Below, piece by piece: positions 30,447 through 39,087 of a DNA stretch of 55,153 nt. Each line of letters opens with the position of its first letter. Position 1 is the first letter of the stretch. Both the position numbers and the translations under genes were made by a program. The DNA is from DAIMFL01 sp964372215 (lineage in GTDB: Bacteria; Pseudomonadota; Alphaproteobacteria; Dongiales; Dongiaceae): positions 1-55,153 of the forward strand of contig CAYJQC010000027.1 in assembly GCA_964372215.1 (NCBI GenBank), in the 5' to 3' direction. The notes under the pieces are model-generated. The model searched no databases and was not told the origin of the DNA. It saw only the letters and a list, made by a program, of their open reading frames with translations.

Positions 30447-31796
30447 ATGAAGCAACTCGAAGACTGGCTTGCGGAACACCGGATCGAAGAGGTCGAATGC
30501 CTCGTGCCGGACATGTCGGGCATCGCCCGCGGCAAGATCCTGCCGGCCAAGAAGTTCATGCAGAGTGTGAAGGCGCACTCGCTCCGCCTGCCCGAAAGCA
30601 TCTTTATCCAGACGGTGACCGGCGGCTACGCCGACGACGAGGACGACCAGGTGACCAGCGTCGAAGACGTCGACGTCGTGCTACAGCCGGATACCGACAC
30701 CATCCGCCTGGTGCCCTGGTACGAGGAACCGACGGCCCAGGTGATCCACGATTGCTACTACAACGACGGGTCCCCGGTCGAAATCTCCTCGCGCTATCTG
30801 CTGCGCAAGATGCTCGACCTCTATGACGAGCGCGGCTGGAAGCCGGTGGTCGCGCCCGAGCTCGAGTTCTTCCTGGTCCAGGTCAACACCGATCCCGATC
30901 TGCCCCTGGTCCCGCCCATCGGCCAGTCCGGCCGGGCCGAAACCGGCCGCCAGTCCTACGGCATCGACGCGGTCAACGAGTTCGATCCGATCTTCGAGGA
31001 CGTCTATGATTTCTGCGAGGCGCAGGAAATCGACATCGACACGCTGACCCACGAATCCGGGGCGGCGCAGATGGAGATCAATTTCAACCACGGCGACCCG
31101 ATGACGCTCGCCGACCAGTCTTTCCTGTTCAAGCGCACGGTCCGCCACGCCGCCATGCGCCACAAGGTCTACGCCACCTTCATGGCGAAGCCGCTGGCCG
31201 ACGAGCCGGGCAGCGCCATGCACATCCACCAGTCGGTGGTCGACAAGCGCTCGGGGCGCAATCTGTTCGGCGACAAGAACGGTCGCGATACCGCCCTGTT
31301 CCGCTCCCACGTCGCCGGGCTGCAGCGCTATCTGCCGATGGTGATGCCGCTGCTTGCGCCCAACGTCAACTCGTACCGCCGCCTGCAGCCCTTCTCGGAC
31401 GCGCCGATCAACGTGCAATGGGGAGTCGACAATCGCACGGTGGGCCTGCGCGTGCCGGTCTCGAACTCGGCCGCGCGGCGCATCGAGAACCGCCTGGCGG
31501 GTGCCGATGCGAACCCCTACCTCGCCATCGCCGCGTCGCTTGCCTGCGGCTATCTCGGCATGATCGAGCGCCTCAAGCCGACGAATCAGATCGAGGGCAG
31601 CGCCTATCGGCTGAAGCACACCTTGCCGCGCACCATGTATGACGCGCTGCAGCGCTTCGAATCCTGCAAGCCGCTCCGCCCCATACTCGGCGAGAAGTTC
31701 ATCCGGGCGGTCGCCGCCGTCAAGCGGACCGAGCTCGACGCCTATCAGCGCGTCATCAGCTCCTGGGAGCGCGAGCACCTGCTGTTGAACGTGTAG
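30447..31796 (+). CDS. Glutamine synthetase family protein, PuuA-like (gamma-glutamylpolyamine synthetase)
   Basis: A 449-residue GlnA-family ligase. In this subfamily glutamate is joined to putrescine or another amine using ATP. Conserved metal and substrate parts are APELEFFL (Glu138, Glu140), HESGAAQMEIN (Glu202, Glu210), GSAMHIHQS, and NRTVGLRVPVSN. The adenylylation-loop tyrosine motif of true GlnA is not evident. The start MKQLEDWLAEHRIEEVECLVPDM resembles PuuA homologues; GGAG is very near the ATG. Together with the PuuR-like regulator and PuuC-like dehydrogenase it suggests polyamine catabolism, but ordinary glutamine synthesis is very unlikely. Confidence 0.82.
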   Translation: MKQLEDWLAEHRIEEVECLVPDMSGIARGKILPAKKFMQSVKAHSLRLPESIFIQTVTGGYADDEDDQVTSVEDVDVVLQPDTDTIRLVPWYEEPTAQVIHDCYYNDGSPVEISSRYLLRKMLDLYDERGWKPVVAPELEFFLVQVNTDPDLPLVPPIGQSGRAETGRQSYGIDAVNEFDPIFEDVYDFCEAQEIDIDTLTHESGAAQMEINFNHGDPMTLADQSFLFKRTVRHAAMRHKVYATFMAKPLADEPGSAMHIHQSVVDKRSGRNLFGDKNGRDTALFRSHVAGLQRYLPMVMPLLAPNVNSYRRLQPFSDAPINVQWGVDNRTVGLRVPVSNSAARRIENRLAGADANPYLAIAASLACGYLGMIERLKPTNQIEGSAYRLKHTLPRTMYDALQRFESCKPLRPILGEKFIRAVAAVKRTELDAYQRVISSWEREHLLLNV

Positions 31797-31921
31797 ACCG
31801 GCCCGCGGCGGTGCCGCGGCACCTACCGGGCGGCCGCCGGCGCCACCAGACTAAGATCGCCTCGGATTGAATCGATCCGCGGCGTGAATCTTGGGCTGCC
31901 TTTCTTGAAGTAGAGCATGAT

Positions 31922-34693
31922 TCACGGATCGCGCTGTTTCAGTGCGATCCGACCATGCTCCAGCGCCTCGCGGATCTTGTGCGCCAGATCGACCTTCCGG
32001 TACGGCTTGTTCAGCAGGATCACCCCGGGGTCGAGGCGGCCGTGATGCATGATGGCGTCCTCGGTGTAACCGGACGTGTACAGGACTTTCGTCGCGGGCA
32101 GGCGCCGCCGGATCTCGTCGGCGAGCTGACGGCCGTTCATGCCGCCTGGCATGATCACGTCGGTGAACAGCAGATCGAACGTCGCACCTTGCTCGACCAG
32201 GCTTAGAGCCTCGGCGCCGGTCCCCGCGGACAGGGTCGCGTAGCCCAGATTGGCGAGTTGCGTGAGCACGAAGGAGCGCACCAGGTCGTCGTCCTCGACC
32301 ACGAGAATCGTCTCGCTGCCGCCTGTCGCCTCGGCAGGCTTTTGTTCGATTTGCGCTTCGGACGCTTGCTCGAGCCGCGGCATGTAGAGCTTGACGGTCG
32401 TGCCGTGGCCTTCCTCGCTGTACAGCTTGATGTGTCCGCCCGACTGCTTCATCAGCCCGTAGACCATGCTGAGGCCCAGGCCGGTGCCCTTGCCGGCTTC
32501 CTTGGTCGTGAAGAACGGCTCGAACACCTTGTCGTGCATCGACGGGGGAATTCCGCTGCCGGTGTCGCTGACGGCGATCAGGACGTACGAGCCCGGCGCG
32601 ACACCCTGGTTTCGCGCGGCATAAACCTCGTCGAGGACGACGTTGTCGGTCTCGAGCGTCAGCTTGCCACCCTCGGGCATGGCATCGCGCGCGTTGACGG
32701 CGAGGTTGATTAGCGCATTCGAGAGCTGGGAGGGATCGATCAGCGCCTGCCACAGGCCGTCCGACAGCATGGTTTCGATCTCGACATGCTCGCCCAGGGT
32801 GGGGCGCAGCAGGGCTGCGGTCTCCATGACCAGAGCATTGACGTCGGTCGCCCGCGGATGAAGCGGCTGCTGGCGGGAAAAGGCCAGGAGCTGCCTGGTC
32901 AAGTCCGCGGCCCGGCTCGCCGCTCCATCGATCCGCTTGGCCGCCGCCGCCAGTCGCGGCCGGTCGGCAACGTTCTCCGCGAGCATCTCGACGGATCCGA
33001 TGATCACGGTCAGCAGATTGTTGAAGTCGTGCGCGACGCCGCCGGTGAGCTGGCCGATCGCATCCATCTTCTGCGACTGGCGAAGCTGACGCTCCGATTC
33101 CCGTGCCGCGGTGGTATCCCGGTAGACGACGACGACCGATGTCGGCTGATTCCCATCGCCGTAGATCGGATTGGCGTTCACTACCACGTGCACGCGGTTC
33201 CCGCTGTCATGGTCACGGTACGACAGCTCGACGTCCCGTACGCTTTCGCCGCGCCCGGCCCGAACGATCGGCCACTCGTCCTGCGGGATATGTGTCGCCT
33301 CATCGGATTCCGTGACCTCGTAGTCGTCTGCCAGAAAGTCGCGGCCCGTGTCGACCAGCTCTCCGAACAACGCCTTGGCCGCCGTATTCGCGAACAGTAT
33401 CCTTGAATCGCCGTCGAGGAGGAGCACGGCATCGGTCATGCTCGACATGATCCGATCGAAGATCTCCGCGTTCCGACGCAGCGTATCCGTCTTCAGCATG
33501 ACGTCCCCGGCCATGCCCTCGAATGCGCGCGCCAGCTCGCCGATCTCGCCGCCCGCCTCGGTGGGCGCCTTTCCGCGCTCGCCTCGGGCGAAGGCCCTGA
33601 CGGCCGCGGTCATCTGGCCCAGCGGCCGAGTCAGGGAGCGCGCGAGAATGACGGCGGCGGCGATCGCGCACAGCATCGCGACCAGCGCCGCCATGATCGT
33701 CGCCTCGCGCAGCGCCTGAACGGATGCGACCACGTCGCGATAGGGAACAGCCTCGACGACCAAGGTCGTGGGACCACCCGCCAGCCGGACGACGCTGAAT
33801 CCCATGCCGAAGCGCTCGCCGGCGGCATTTTCGATCACCCGTGGCGCGGGATCGTCCGCCACAAGCATGGTCTCCAGGCCAGGATACTCATCCTGGATTC
33901 GGAATGGCGCCCCGAGATCGAAGCCGAACTCGCGCTGCCGATCCGGGTGTACCAGATAGTCGCCGCGGTCGTTGACGACGTAGATCGTGCCAAGTGGACC
34001 AACGCCCGAGCGCAATCTCTCGAATGCAGGCCCGAGATCGACATTGACGATCACGATCCCGAAGAGGACGCCGTCGGCGTCAAACACTGGCGCTGCCGCA
34101 CGCAGCACGGGCCGGTGCCGCATCTCGATGAGGCCGTTCTCCTGGTTGAGCTCGATCGGCGAGACATAGGCCTCGCCGTCGCGCAGGCGCACGGCTTCCT
34201 GAAAGTATCGCCGATCCTGCTTTTCCTGCATTTCGCCGTCCGGAACGATCCGAATGTCGTTGCCGGGTCCCGAGCGGTCGACGCGCACCAGTTCGCGGCC
34301 GCCATCCCCGACCCCGATGAACCTGAACTGGCTGTAGAGCGGCTTGGCCTCGAGCTCCGCGACAAAGCGCTTCGCCATGCGGCCGCGCCACTCGTCGAGG
34401 GTGACCCCGCCCTCGGGATCCACGCCGCCGAACCGGCTCGCCCGCACGATGCCGGCCAGGGCGACGGCCGATCGGAAGCCCAGGACGTCCGCGCGCGCGA
34501 ACTGGACTTCCGCGCCGAGCCTGGTCGCCAGCAACTCCGCCCTGAGGTCGAGACGGTCCAGGGCCCTGGGCAACGCTATCCGCGCGACATTGGCATAGGT
34601 CAGCAGCCAGATCGCGAACGCCGTCAGCACGACCATGGCAACCATCGCCAGGGTTAGCCGGGTGGAGAGGCGCGTTCTCCTTGGGGTCAACAC
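31922..34693 (-). CDS. Hybrid sensor histidine kinase/response regulator (dCache-HAMP-PAS-HisKA-HATPase-REC)
   Basis: A 923-residue membrane sensor. Domains: membrane helix about 13-35, periplasmic Cache sensor 36-328, second helix 332-351, HAMP 352-405, PAS 408-530, HisKA with His555 in GGVAHDFNNLL, HATPase with NLAVNARDAMP, VSDTGSGIPP and GTGLGLSMVYG, and a receiver with Asp845 in LLFTDVIMP. The GTG at 34693 has GGAG seven bases before. This is a complete phosphorelay front end with no DNA-binding output in the window, so a downstream phosphotransfer protein must lie elsewhere. The ligand is unknown; Cache domains often bind small organic acids or amines, and the polyamine genes nearby make that worth testing. 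Confidence 0.92.
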   Translation of the reverse strand: MLTPRRTRLSTRLTLAMVAMVVLTAFAIWLLTYANVARIALPRALDRLDLRAELLATRLGAEVQFARADVLGFRSAVALAGIVRASRFGGVDPEGGVTLDEWRGRMAKRFVAELEAKPLYSQFRFIGVGDGGRELVRVDRSGPGNDIRIVPDGEMQEKQDRRYFQEAVRLRDGEAYVSPIELNQENGLIEMRHRPVLRAAAPVFDADGVLFGIVIVNVDLGPAFERLRSGVGPLGTIYVVNDRGDYLVHPDRQREFGFDLGAPFRIQDEYPGLETMLVADDPAPRVIENAAGERFGMGFSVVRLAGGPTTLVVEAVPYRDVVASVQALREATIMAALVAMLCAIAAAVILARSLTRPLGQMTAAVRAFARGERGKAPTEAGGEIGELARAFEGMAGDVMLKTDTLRRNAEIFDRIMSSMTDAVLLLDGDSRILFANTAAKALFGELVDTGRDFLADDYEVTESDEATHIPQDEWPIVRAGRGESVRDVELSYRDHDSGNRVHVVVNANPIYGDGNQPTSVVVVYRDTTAARESERQLRQSQKMDAIGQLTGGVAHDFNNLLTVIIGSVEMLAENVADRPRLAAAAKRIDGAASRAADLTRQLLAFSRQQPLHPRATDVNALVMETAALLRPTLGEHVEIETMLSDGLWQALIDPSQLSNALINLAVNARDAMPEGGKLTLETDNVVLDEVYAARNQGVAPGSYVLIAVSDTGSGIPPSMHDKVFEPFFTTKEAGKGTGLGLSMVYGLMKQSGGHIKLYSEEGHGTTVKLYMPRLEQASEAQIEQKPAEATGGSETILVVEDDDLVRSFVLTQLANLGYATLSAGTGAEALSLVEQGATFDLLFTDVIMPGGMNGRQLADEIRRRLPATKVLYTSGYTEDAIMHHGRLDPGVILLNKPYRKVDLAHKIREALEHGRIALKQRDP

Positions 34694-34746
34694 TCGATTG
34701 CTCCAACAGCGCGACGAGACCCCCGGTTACGCCGAGCGTCCGCAAC

Positions 34747-34774
34747 ACCCTACGCGCTATACCCTACGCGCTAT
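34747..34774. repeat. 14-bp perfect tandem repeat upstream of the hybrid kinase
   Basis: ACCCTACGCGCTAT occurs twice back to back (34747-34760 and 34761-34774), about 54-81 bases upstream of the kinase GTG, beside a short AT-rich stretch (GTATTAATGATAG). It may be a pair of direct-repeat binding sites or a recent duplication. Confidence 0.6.
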
Positions 34775-34835
34775 GCTTGTATTAATGATAGACCAGTAGT
34801 AAATGATCGCTGAACGGGCAGGTCCCATTTTCCCA

Positions 34836-35165
34836 TCAGTCGGCAGCGGGCACCGTCCCCGGCGGCGGCGGCGGCTTCCCGCCGCGCAGGGCCCTGCCGC
34901 CCCACCACATCAGGGCACCGATCAGGATGAACGGCCCGCCGAACACAAGCGGGATCATGAACAGGCCGTCGCCGCTGAGCTCCGGCCCGGTGTTGCCGTC
35001 GAGCGCGAAGGTGAACATCAGGACTCCCGTGCACAAGCCCGACCCCGCGGTCAGCAGCAACCCGAGAATGAACACCACGCTGCCGACGACATAGCGGGCG
35101 GACGATGCCGGAGCGCCGGCCTCGGAAGGCGGCGCCGCGACCGGCATGGGATCACGATCAGTCAT
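34836..35165 (-). CDS. Small two-helix membrane protein of unknown function
   Basis: A 109-residue protein I do not recognise. The N-terminal 22 residues are hydrophilic and Pro/Ala rich. Two membrane helices follow (about 25-54 and 66-88), joined by a short loop (DGNTGPELSGDG), and the protein ends in a Pro-rich tail (GGKPPPPPGT). AGAGGAG lies seven bases before the ATG. It starts 38 bases after the radical SAM gene stop on the same strand, so it probably belongs to the Lgt-like/radical SAM operon. Confidence 0.72.
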   Translation of the reverse strand: MTDRDPMPVAAPPSEAGAPASSARYVVGSVVFILGLLLTAGSGLCTGVLMFTFALDGNTGPELSGDGLFMIPLVFGGPFILIGALMWWGGRALRGGKPPPPPGTVPAAD

Positions 35166-35203
35166 TGCTTCGCTCCTCTGCCGATTCCGACGCGGGTTTC
35201 GGC

Positions 35204-36601
35204 TCAGGCATGCTCCATCGCGCGCCGGCGCACCGGCACCCGGCCGTCGCGATAGAACAGGTTGTAGGTGTCGAACGGGATGATCTGGCCCTTCGGCGTC
35301 ACGAAGTGGATGCATGAGCGCTTGACCGCGCCGATGCAGAAGTTGAAGCGGTCGAGGAACTGCACGATCACCACCCGGAACACGTTCTCGTAGGTCAGCG
35401 CGGCCGGCCCCTCGAACGCCGGCAGGCAGCACAGGAACCGGTGCAGCGCCTCGCCGGTGCTGGGTCCCGCGGTCGACAGCGACAGCAAGTCGAACAGCCG
35501 CGCCTTCAGGGCCGGGCTCGACTCGAAGCTGATGGTGTTGCCGGCCGCGCCCAGCAGCACGTCGCTCGGAAACAGCTGGGTCACCGGCATCACCGTGCTT
35601 CCCGACCGCACGCCATAGCCGATCGCGATTTCCTCGGGATTGCACGGCAAGGGCAGAATGTCCTCCGGCCCGAATACGCCGGAGGTTTCCACGATCGAGC
35701 GCCGGATGTCGGTCAGCATGGCGCGGTCGCGGTTCTTGTCGAAGCCGAGATTGCGCCCGGCATCCTGCACCGGCTGGAAGGTGACCCCGCGCACGCAGGC
35801 GTATTTCAGCGCGTGGCGCACGATCTCCCCGGCCTCGTCGTCGTTGACACCCTTGGCGACGACGGCGACCAGGGTGGTGGACAGGCCCGCCCGCTCGAGG
35901 TGCTCCAGCGCCTTCTCGCGCTGGCGGGTGAGATCCGCGCCGCGAATGCGGGTGAGCGCTTCGGGCCGCAGCGAGTCGAACTGCAGGTACACCTCGAAGC
36001 CGGGACCGAGATCGGCCAGGCGCTTGGCGAAGTTCGGGTCGCTCGCCAGTAGCACACCGTTGGTGTTGAGCATCAGATGGCGAATCGGTTTCGACTTGGC
36101 GAGGCGCAGCACCGCCATGATCTCCGGGTGGATGGTCGGCTCGCCGCCGCTGATCTGGACCAGGTCCGGCTCGCCCTCGCTCTCGACCAGCGCGTCGAGC
36201 ATGAACTCGATCTCGGCGAGGCTGCGATGGGTGGCACGGCGCGGCGAGGAATCGGCGAAGCACACCGGGCAGTCGAGATTGCAGGCCTCGTTGATCTCGA
36301 TCAGCGCCAGGCAGCTATGCTGCTCGTGGTCGGGACACAGGCCGCAGTCGTAGGGACAGCCATGCTCGGTCCGGCTCTGGAACTTGAGCGGCTTGTCGCC
36401 GGGCTTCAGGAAGTCGCGGCAGCGCCGGTAGTAGTCGGCGTCGGTCGACACCAGGGTCTTCTGCACGCCGTGCTCGGTGCAGCGCTTCTGGAAGAAGACG
36501 TCGTCGCCCTCGATCAGGATCTTGGCGGGAACCAGGGCCAGGCAGGTCTCGCACAGCGAGGTGGTCTGGCCGTAGAAGACATAGGGCCTAGGCTGGCGCA
36601 C
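35204..36601 (-). CDS. Radical SAM protein resembling tetraether/membrane-spanning lipid synthases (Tes/Mss-like)
   Basis: A 465-residue radical SAM enzyme. The N-terminal part has a zinc-ribbon-like C17xxC20 and C41xxH44, then a second cluster-like motif GCPYDCGLCPDHEQHSC (82-97), then the SAM-cluster motif C107xxxC111xxC114 in NEACNLDCPVCFADS. GGEPT follows (SAM binding). The motif order strongly recalls archaeal tetraether synthase Tes and bacterial relatives that join lipid tails carbon-to-carbon. The start GTG at 36601 has GGGAG seven bases upstream and overlaps the Lgt-like stop by 14 bases. Function here is inferred from motifs only; the substrate could be fatty acyl chains of a membrane lipid. 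Confidence 0.78.
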   Translation of the reverse strand: MRQPRPYVFYGQTTSLCETCLALVPAKILIEGDDVFFQKRCTEHGVQKTLVSTDADYYRRCRDFLKPGDKPLKFQSRTEHGCPYDCGLCPDHEQHSCLALIEINEACNLDCPVCFADSSPRRATHRSLAEIEFMLDALVESEGEPDLVQISGGEPTIHPEIMAVLRLAKSKPIRHLMLNTNGVLLASDPNFAKRLADLGPGFEVYLQFDSLRPEALTRIRGADLTRQREKALEHLERAGLSTTLVAVVAKGVNDDEAGEIVRHALKYACVRGVTFQPVQDAGRNLGFDKNRDRAMLTDIRRSIVETSGVFGPEDILPLPCNPEEIAIGYGVRSGSTVMPVTQLFPSDVLLGAAGNTISFESSPALKARLFDLLSLSTAGPSTGEALHRFLCCLPAFEGPAALTYENVFRVVIVQFLDRFNFCIGAVKRSCIHFVTPKGQIIPFDTYNLFYRDGRVPVRRRAMEHA

Positions 36602-37295
36602 GCACGGGCTCCCGGGTCAGGGCGAGCATCGCCGCCGCATAGGCGAGCACGGCGAGGCAGGCCAGGTGAAACAGATTGAGCGGCCCGAGCACCGTCGGGT
36701 AAGGCTTGAGGAATTCCCAGGCGAAGCGCTGCGCCGCGTACCAGCCGGCGAACAGGTAGAATCCGCAGCGCACGGTCGCGGGGTCGCCCCGCCGCAGACG
36801 CGGCAGGACCGCGACAAGGAATCCCACCATGGCAAGGGACTCGTAGAGCTGAACGGGATGCCGGGGCACGCCGTCGCCGAAGTCGACTCCCCAGGGCAGC
36901 CGGGTCGGCGTGCCGTAGGTGTACTCCGCGAGCCCGGCGGCGAAGCAGCCGAGCCGGCCGATCGCGATGCCGAGCGCCAGGGGCACCACGAAGACGATCC
37001 CGGTGGACCCGCGCACGCCGCGCAGCAGCTTGTAGGCTTCGGCGGTGAGGATGCCGCCGGCGATGGCGCCGAGAATGCTGCGCCCACCCTCTGCCATGCC
37101 GGCGAGAGCGAGATTGGCCGAGCCGAGGCCGACCGCCCCGGCGATGGCGCCGACCCAGACCACGATCATGTAGAGCGGATAGGAACGGTCGGGCAGCGGC
37201 AGCCGGACCCCTGCCAGCCAGGTCCGGCGAATTCGCCACCCCGTGGCGATCGCCGCCAGCCAGGCCAGCCCGTCGAACGCCATATGGCCCAGCAT
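36588..37295 (-). CDS. Divergent prolipoprotein diacylglyceryl transferase (Lgt)-like membrane protein
   Basis: A 235-residue polytopic membrane protein of the Lgt superfamily, shorter than normal Lgt (about 260-290). It keeps GRLGCF (113-118), PRHPVQLYE (144-152) and RFAWEFLKPYP (190-200), which match Lgt's lipid-binding Arg and Glu positions. The Lgt HGGL motif is not seen at the equivalent place (EGGRSILGAIAGG), and the Asn of GRxGN is Cys117. So it probably binds a glycerophospholipid but need not modify lipoproteins. Its stop overlaps the radical SAM gene, suggesting they act on the same lipid. ATG at 37295 or 37283. Confidence 0.75.
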   Translation of the reverse strand: MLGHMAFDGLAWLAAIATGWRIRRTWLAGVRLPLPDRSYPLYMIVVWVGAIAGAVGLGSANLALAGMAEGGRSILGAIAGGILTAEAYKLLRGVRGSTGIVFVVPLALGIAIGRLGCFAAGLAEYTYGTPTRLPWGVDFGDGVPRHPVQLYESLAMVGFLVAVLPRLRRGDPATVRCGFYLFAGWYAAQRFAWEFLKPYPTVLGPLNLFHLACLAVLAYAAAMLALTREPVRAPA

Positions 37296-37669
37296 CCTGG
37301 ACCGCCCCCTGCCGACGTCGACGGGATTGTCCCCGTCACGATTCCCGGTCCCGACTATACCGCCCCGATGGGCGCGCCAGCAGTGGTATTTGTCAACCGC
37401 CCCGAAGCCACCTACAATGCCGGGCCATGGGTTGCCTGCACCATACGGCCGAAGGGCGTTCGCATCTGCGGCTCCCCGCGGTGCGCCGCCGGAACCGCTT
37501 CACCGAGCTGGCGTCGCGGCGCTCGCGCCTTGCCGAGCTGCTCATCCTCTGCGCCCGGATCGGCTTCAATCCCTGAACATCCCTGGCTGACTGCCCTGCC
37601 GGACGGCGGCGCCAGGAGCGGCGCGGCCGCGCGGTCCCGTTCCAGCATGTTCGTTCAGAGGATCAATCC
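37296..37669. other. 374-base intergenic region
   Basis: The gap lies between two divergent units and must hold promoters for both, but I found no convincing -35/-10 pair. A 49-codon plus-strand frame (37427-37576, starting MGCLHHTAEG and ending ARIGFNP) has no ribosome binding site and no recognisable homology, so I do not call it a gene. GAGGAT seven bases before 37670 is the ribosome binding site of the aminotransferase. Confidence 0.5.
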
Positions 37670-39061
37670 ATGACCGCCAAGCCGTTGCACAACACCACCG
37701 CCGAGTGGCAGGCGATCGACCTGCAGCATCACATCCATCCCTTCACCGACCACCTGCGCCTGCCCAAGGACGGCGTGCGGGTGATCCGCAAGGCGGCCGG
37801 GACCTATCTCTACGATTCCGAGGGGGTCAAGCTGCTCGACGCCTTCGCCGGGCTGTGGTGCGTCAATGTCGGCTATGGCCGCAAGGAGCTGGCCGACGCC
37901 GCCTACCAGCAGCTGCTCGAGCTGCCGTACTACAACACCTTCTTCAAGACCACGACGCCACCGGCCGCCGAGCTGTCCGAGATTCTTTCCGACATGACGC
38001 CGAAGCACCTCAATCACGTGTTCTACGGATCGTCCGGCTCCGATGCCAACGACTCGATCGGCCGCATGGTCCGCTGGTATTGGAACGCGCTCGGCCGGAA
38101 GACCAAGAAGACGATCATCGCCCGCCAGAACGCCTATCATGGCAGCACCGCCGTCGCCGCTTCCATGGGCGGCATGACCTACATGCACGAAATGGCGGAC
38201 CTGCCGCTGCCGGGCTTCGCCCACGTCATGCAGCCCTACTGGTATGCGCTCGGCGGCGACCTGACCCCCGAGGCGTTCGGCCGCAAGGCGGCCCAGGCGC
38301 TCGAGGACAAGATCCTCGAGCTCGGCCCCGACAATGTCGGCGCCTTCATCGGCGAGCCGATCCAGGGCGCCGGCGGCGTCATCATCCCGCCGGACAGCTA
38401 CTGGCCGGAGATCCAGAAGATCTGCCGCAAGTACGACCTGCTGCTGATCGCCGACGAGGTGATCTGCGGCTTCGGCCGCATCGGCCACTGGTTCGCCAGC
38501 GACTACTACAAGATCGAAGCGGACTTCATGACACTGGCCAAGGGCATCACCTCGGGCTACCTGCCGCTCTCGGCGGTCATGGTGAGCGACCGCGTCGCCG
38601 CGGTGCTCGCCAGCGAGAAGGCGGGCGAGTTCAATCACGGCTACACCTACTCGGGCCACCCGGCGGCCTGCGCCGTCGCGATCGAGAACATCCGCATCCT
38701 GCGCGACGAAGGCATCGTCGAGCGCGTCCGCACCGAGACCGGACCCTACCTCGCCAAGCGCCTGGCCGAGTTCAACCGGCACCCGCTGGTCGGCGAAACC
38801 CGCAGCATCGGCCTGGTCGGCGCAATCGAGCTGGTCAAGGACAAGTCGAAGCGCCGGTTCTTCGATCCGATCGGCGAGGTCGGCACGATCTGCCGGGACC
38901 ACTGCTTCAGCCTCGGCCTGGTGATGCGTGCGACCCGCGATACCATGCTGCTGTCGCCGCCGCTGATCTGGACCACCGCGCATATCGACGAATTCATGGA
39001 GCTGACCGGCAAGGCCCTCGACCTGACCCTCGCCGACTGCAAGCGCCTGGGCAAGCTGTAA
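37670..39061 (+). CDS. Class III aminotransferase, putrescine:pyruvate (SpuC)-like, copy 1
   Basis: A 463-residue PLP-dependent transaminase of the SpuC / omega-aminotransferase group, expected to convert putrescine or a related amine plus pyruvate into an aminoaldehyde plus alanine. Markers: HPFTDHLRL near residue 23, AGLWCVNVGYG (60-70), SGSDANDSIGRMVR, Asp262 in ADEVICGFGRIG and the PLP lysine Lys291 in LAKGITSGYLPLS. It lies 26 bases before a paralogue (39088) with the same fold, so the two are co-transcribed. The amine substrate cannot be fixed from sequence. Confidence 0.86.
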   Translation: MTAKPLHNTTAEWQAIDLQHHIHPFTDHLRLPKDGVRVIRKAAGTYLYDSEGVKLLDAFAGLWCVNVGYGRKELADAAYQQLLELPYYNTFFKTTTPPAAELSEILSDMTPKHLNHVFYGSSGSDANDSIGRMVRWYWNALGRKTKKTIIARQNAYHGSTAVAASMGGMTYMHEMADLPLPGFAHVMQPYWYALGGDLTPEAFGRKAAQALEDKILELGPDNVGAFIGEPIQGAGGVIIPPDSYWPEIQKICRKYDLLLIADEVICGFGRIGHWFASDYYKIEADFMTLAKGITSGYLPLSAVMVSDRVAAVLASEKAGEFNHGYTYSGHPAACAVAIENIRILRDEGIVERVRTETGPYLAKRLAEFNRHPLVGETRSIGLVGAIELVKDKSKRRFFDPIGEVGTICRDHCFSLGLVMRATRDTMLLSPPLIWTTAHIDEFMELTGKALDLTLADCKRLGKL

Positions 39062-39087
39062 GCCGGCCACAGACAAGGGGCATCGCA

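Noticed and set aside
37427..37576. 49-codon plus-strand frame in the 374-base gap
   Set aside because: No ribosome binding site, Arg/Leu-rich random-looking composition and no known family; kept only as a note on the gap.
37705..39087. Upstream extension of the second transaminase to a 926-residue protein
   Set aside because: The first 461 residues are an out-of-frame reading of the first transaminase gene; the real protein starts at the ATG at 39088.
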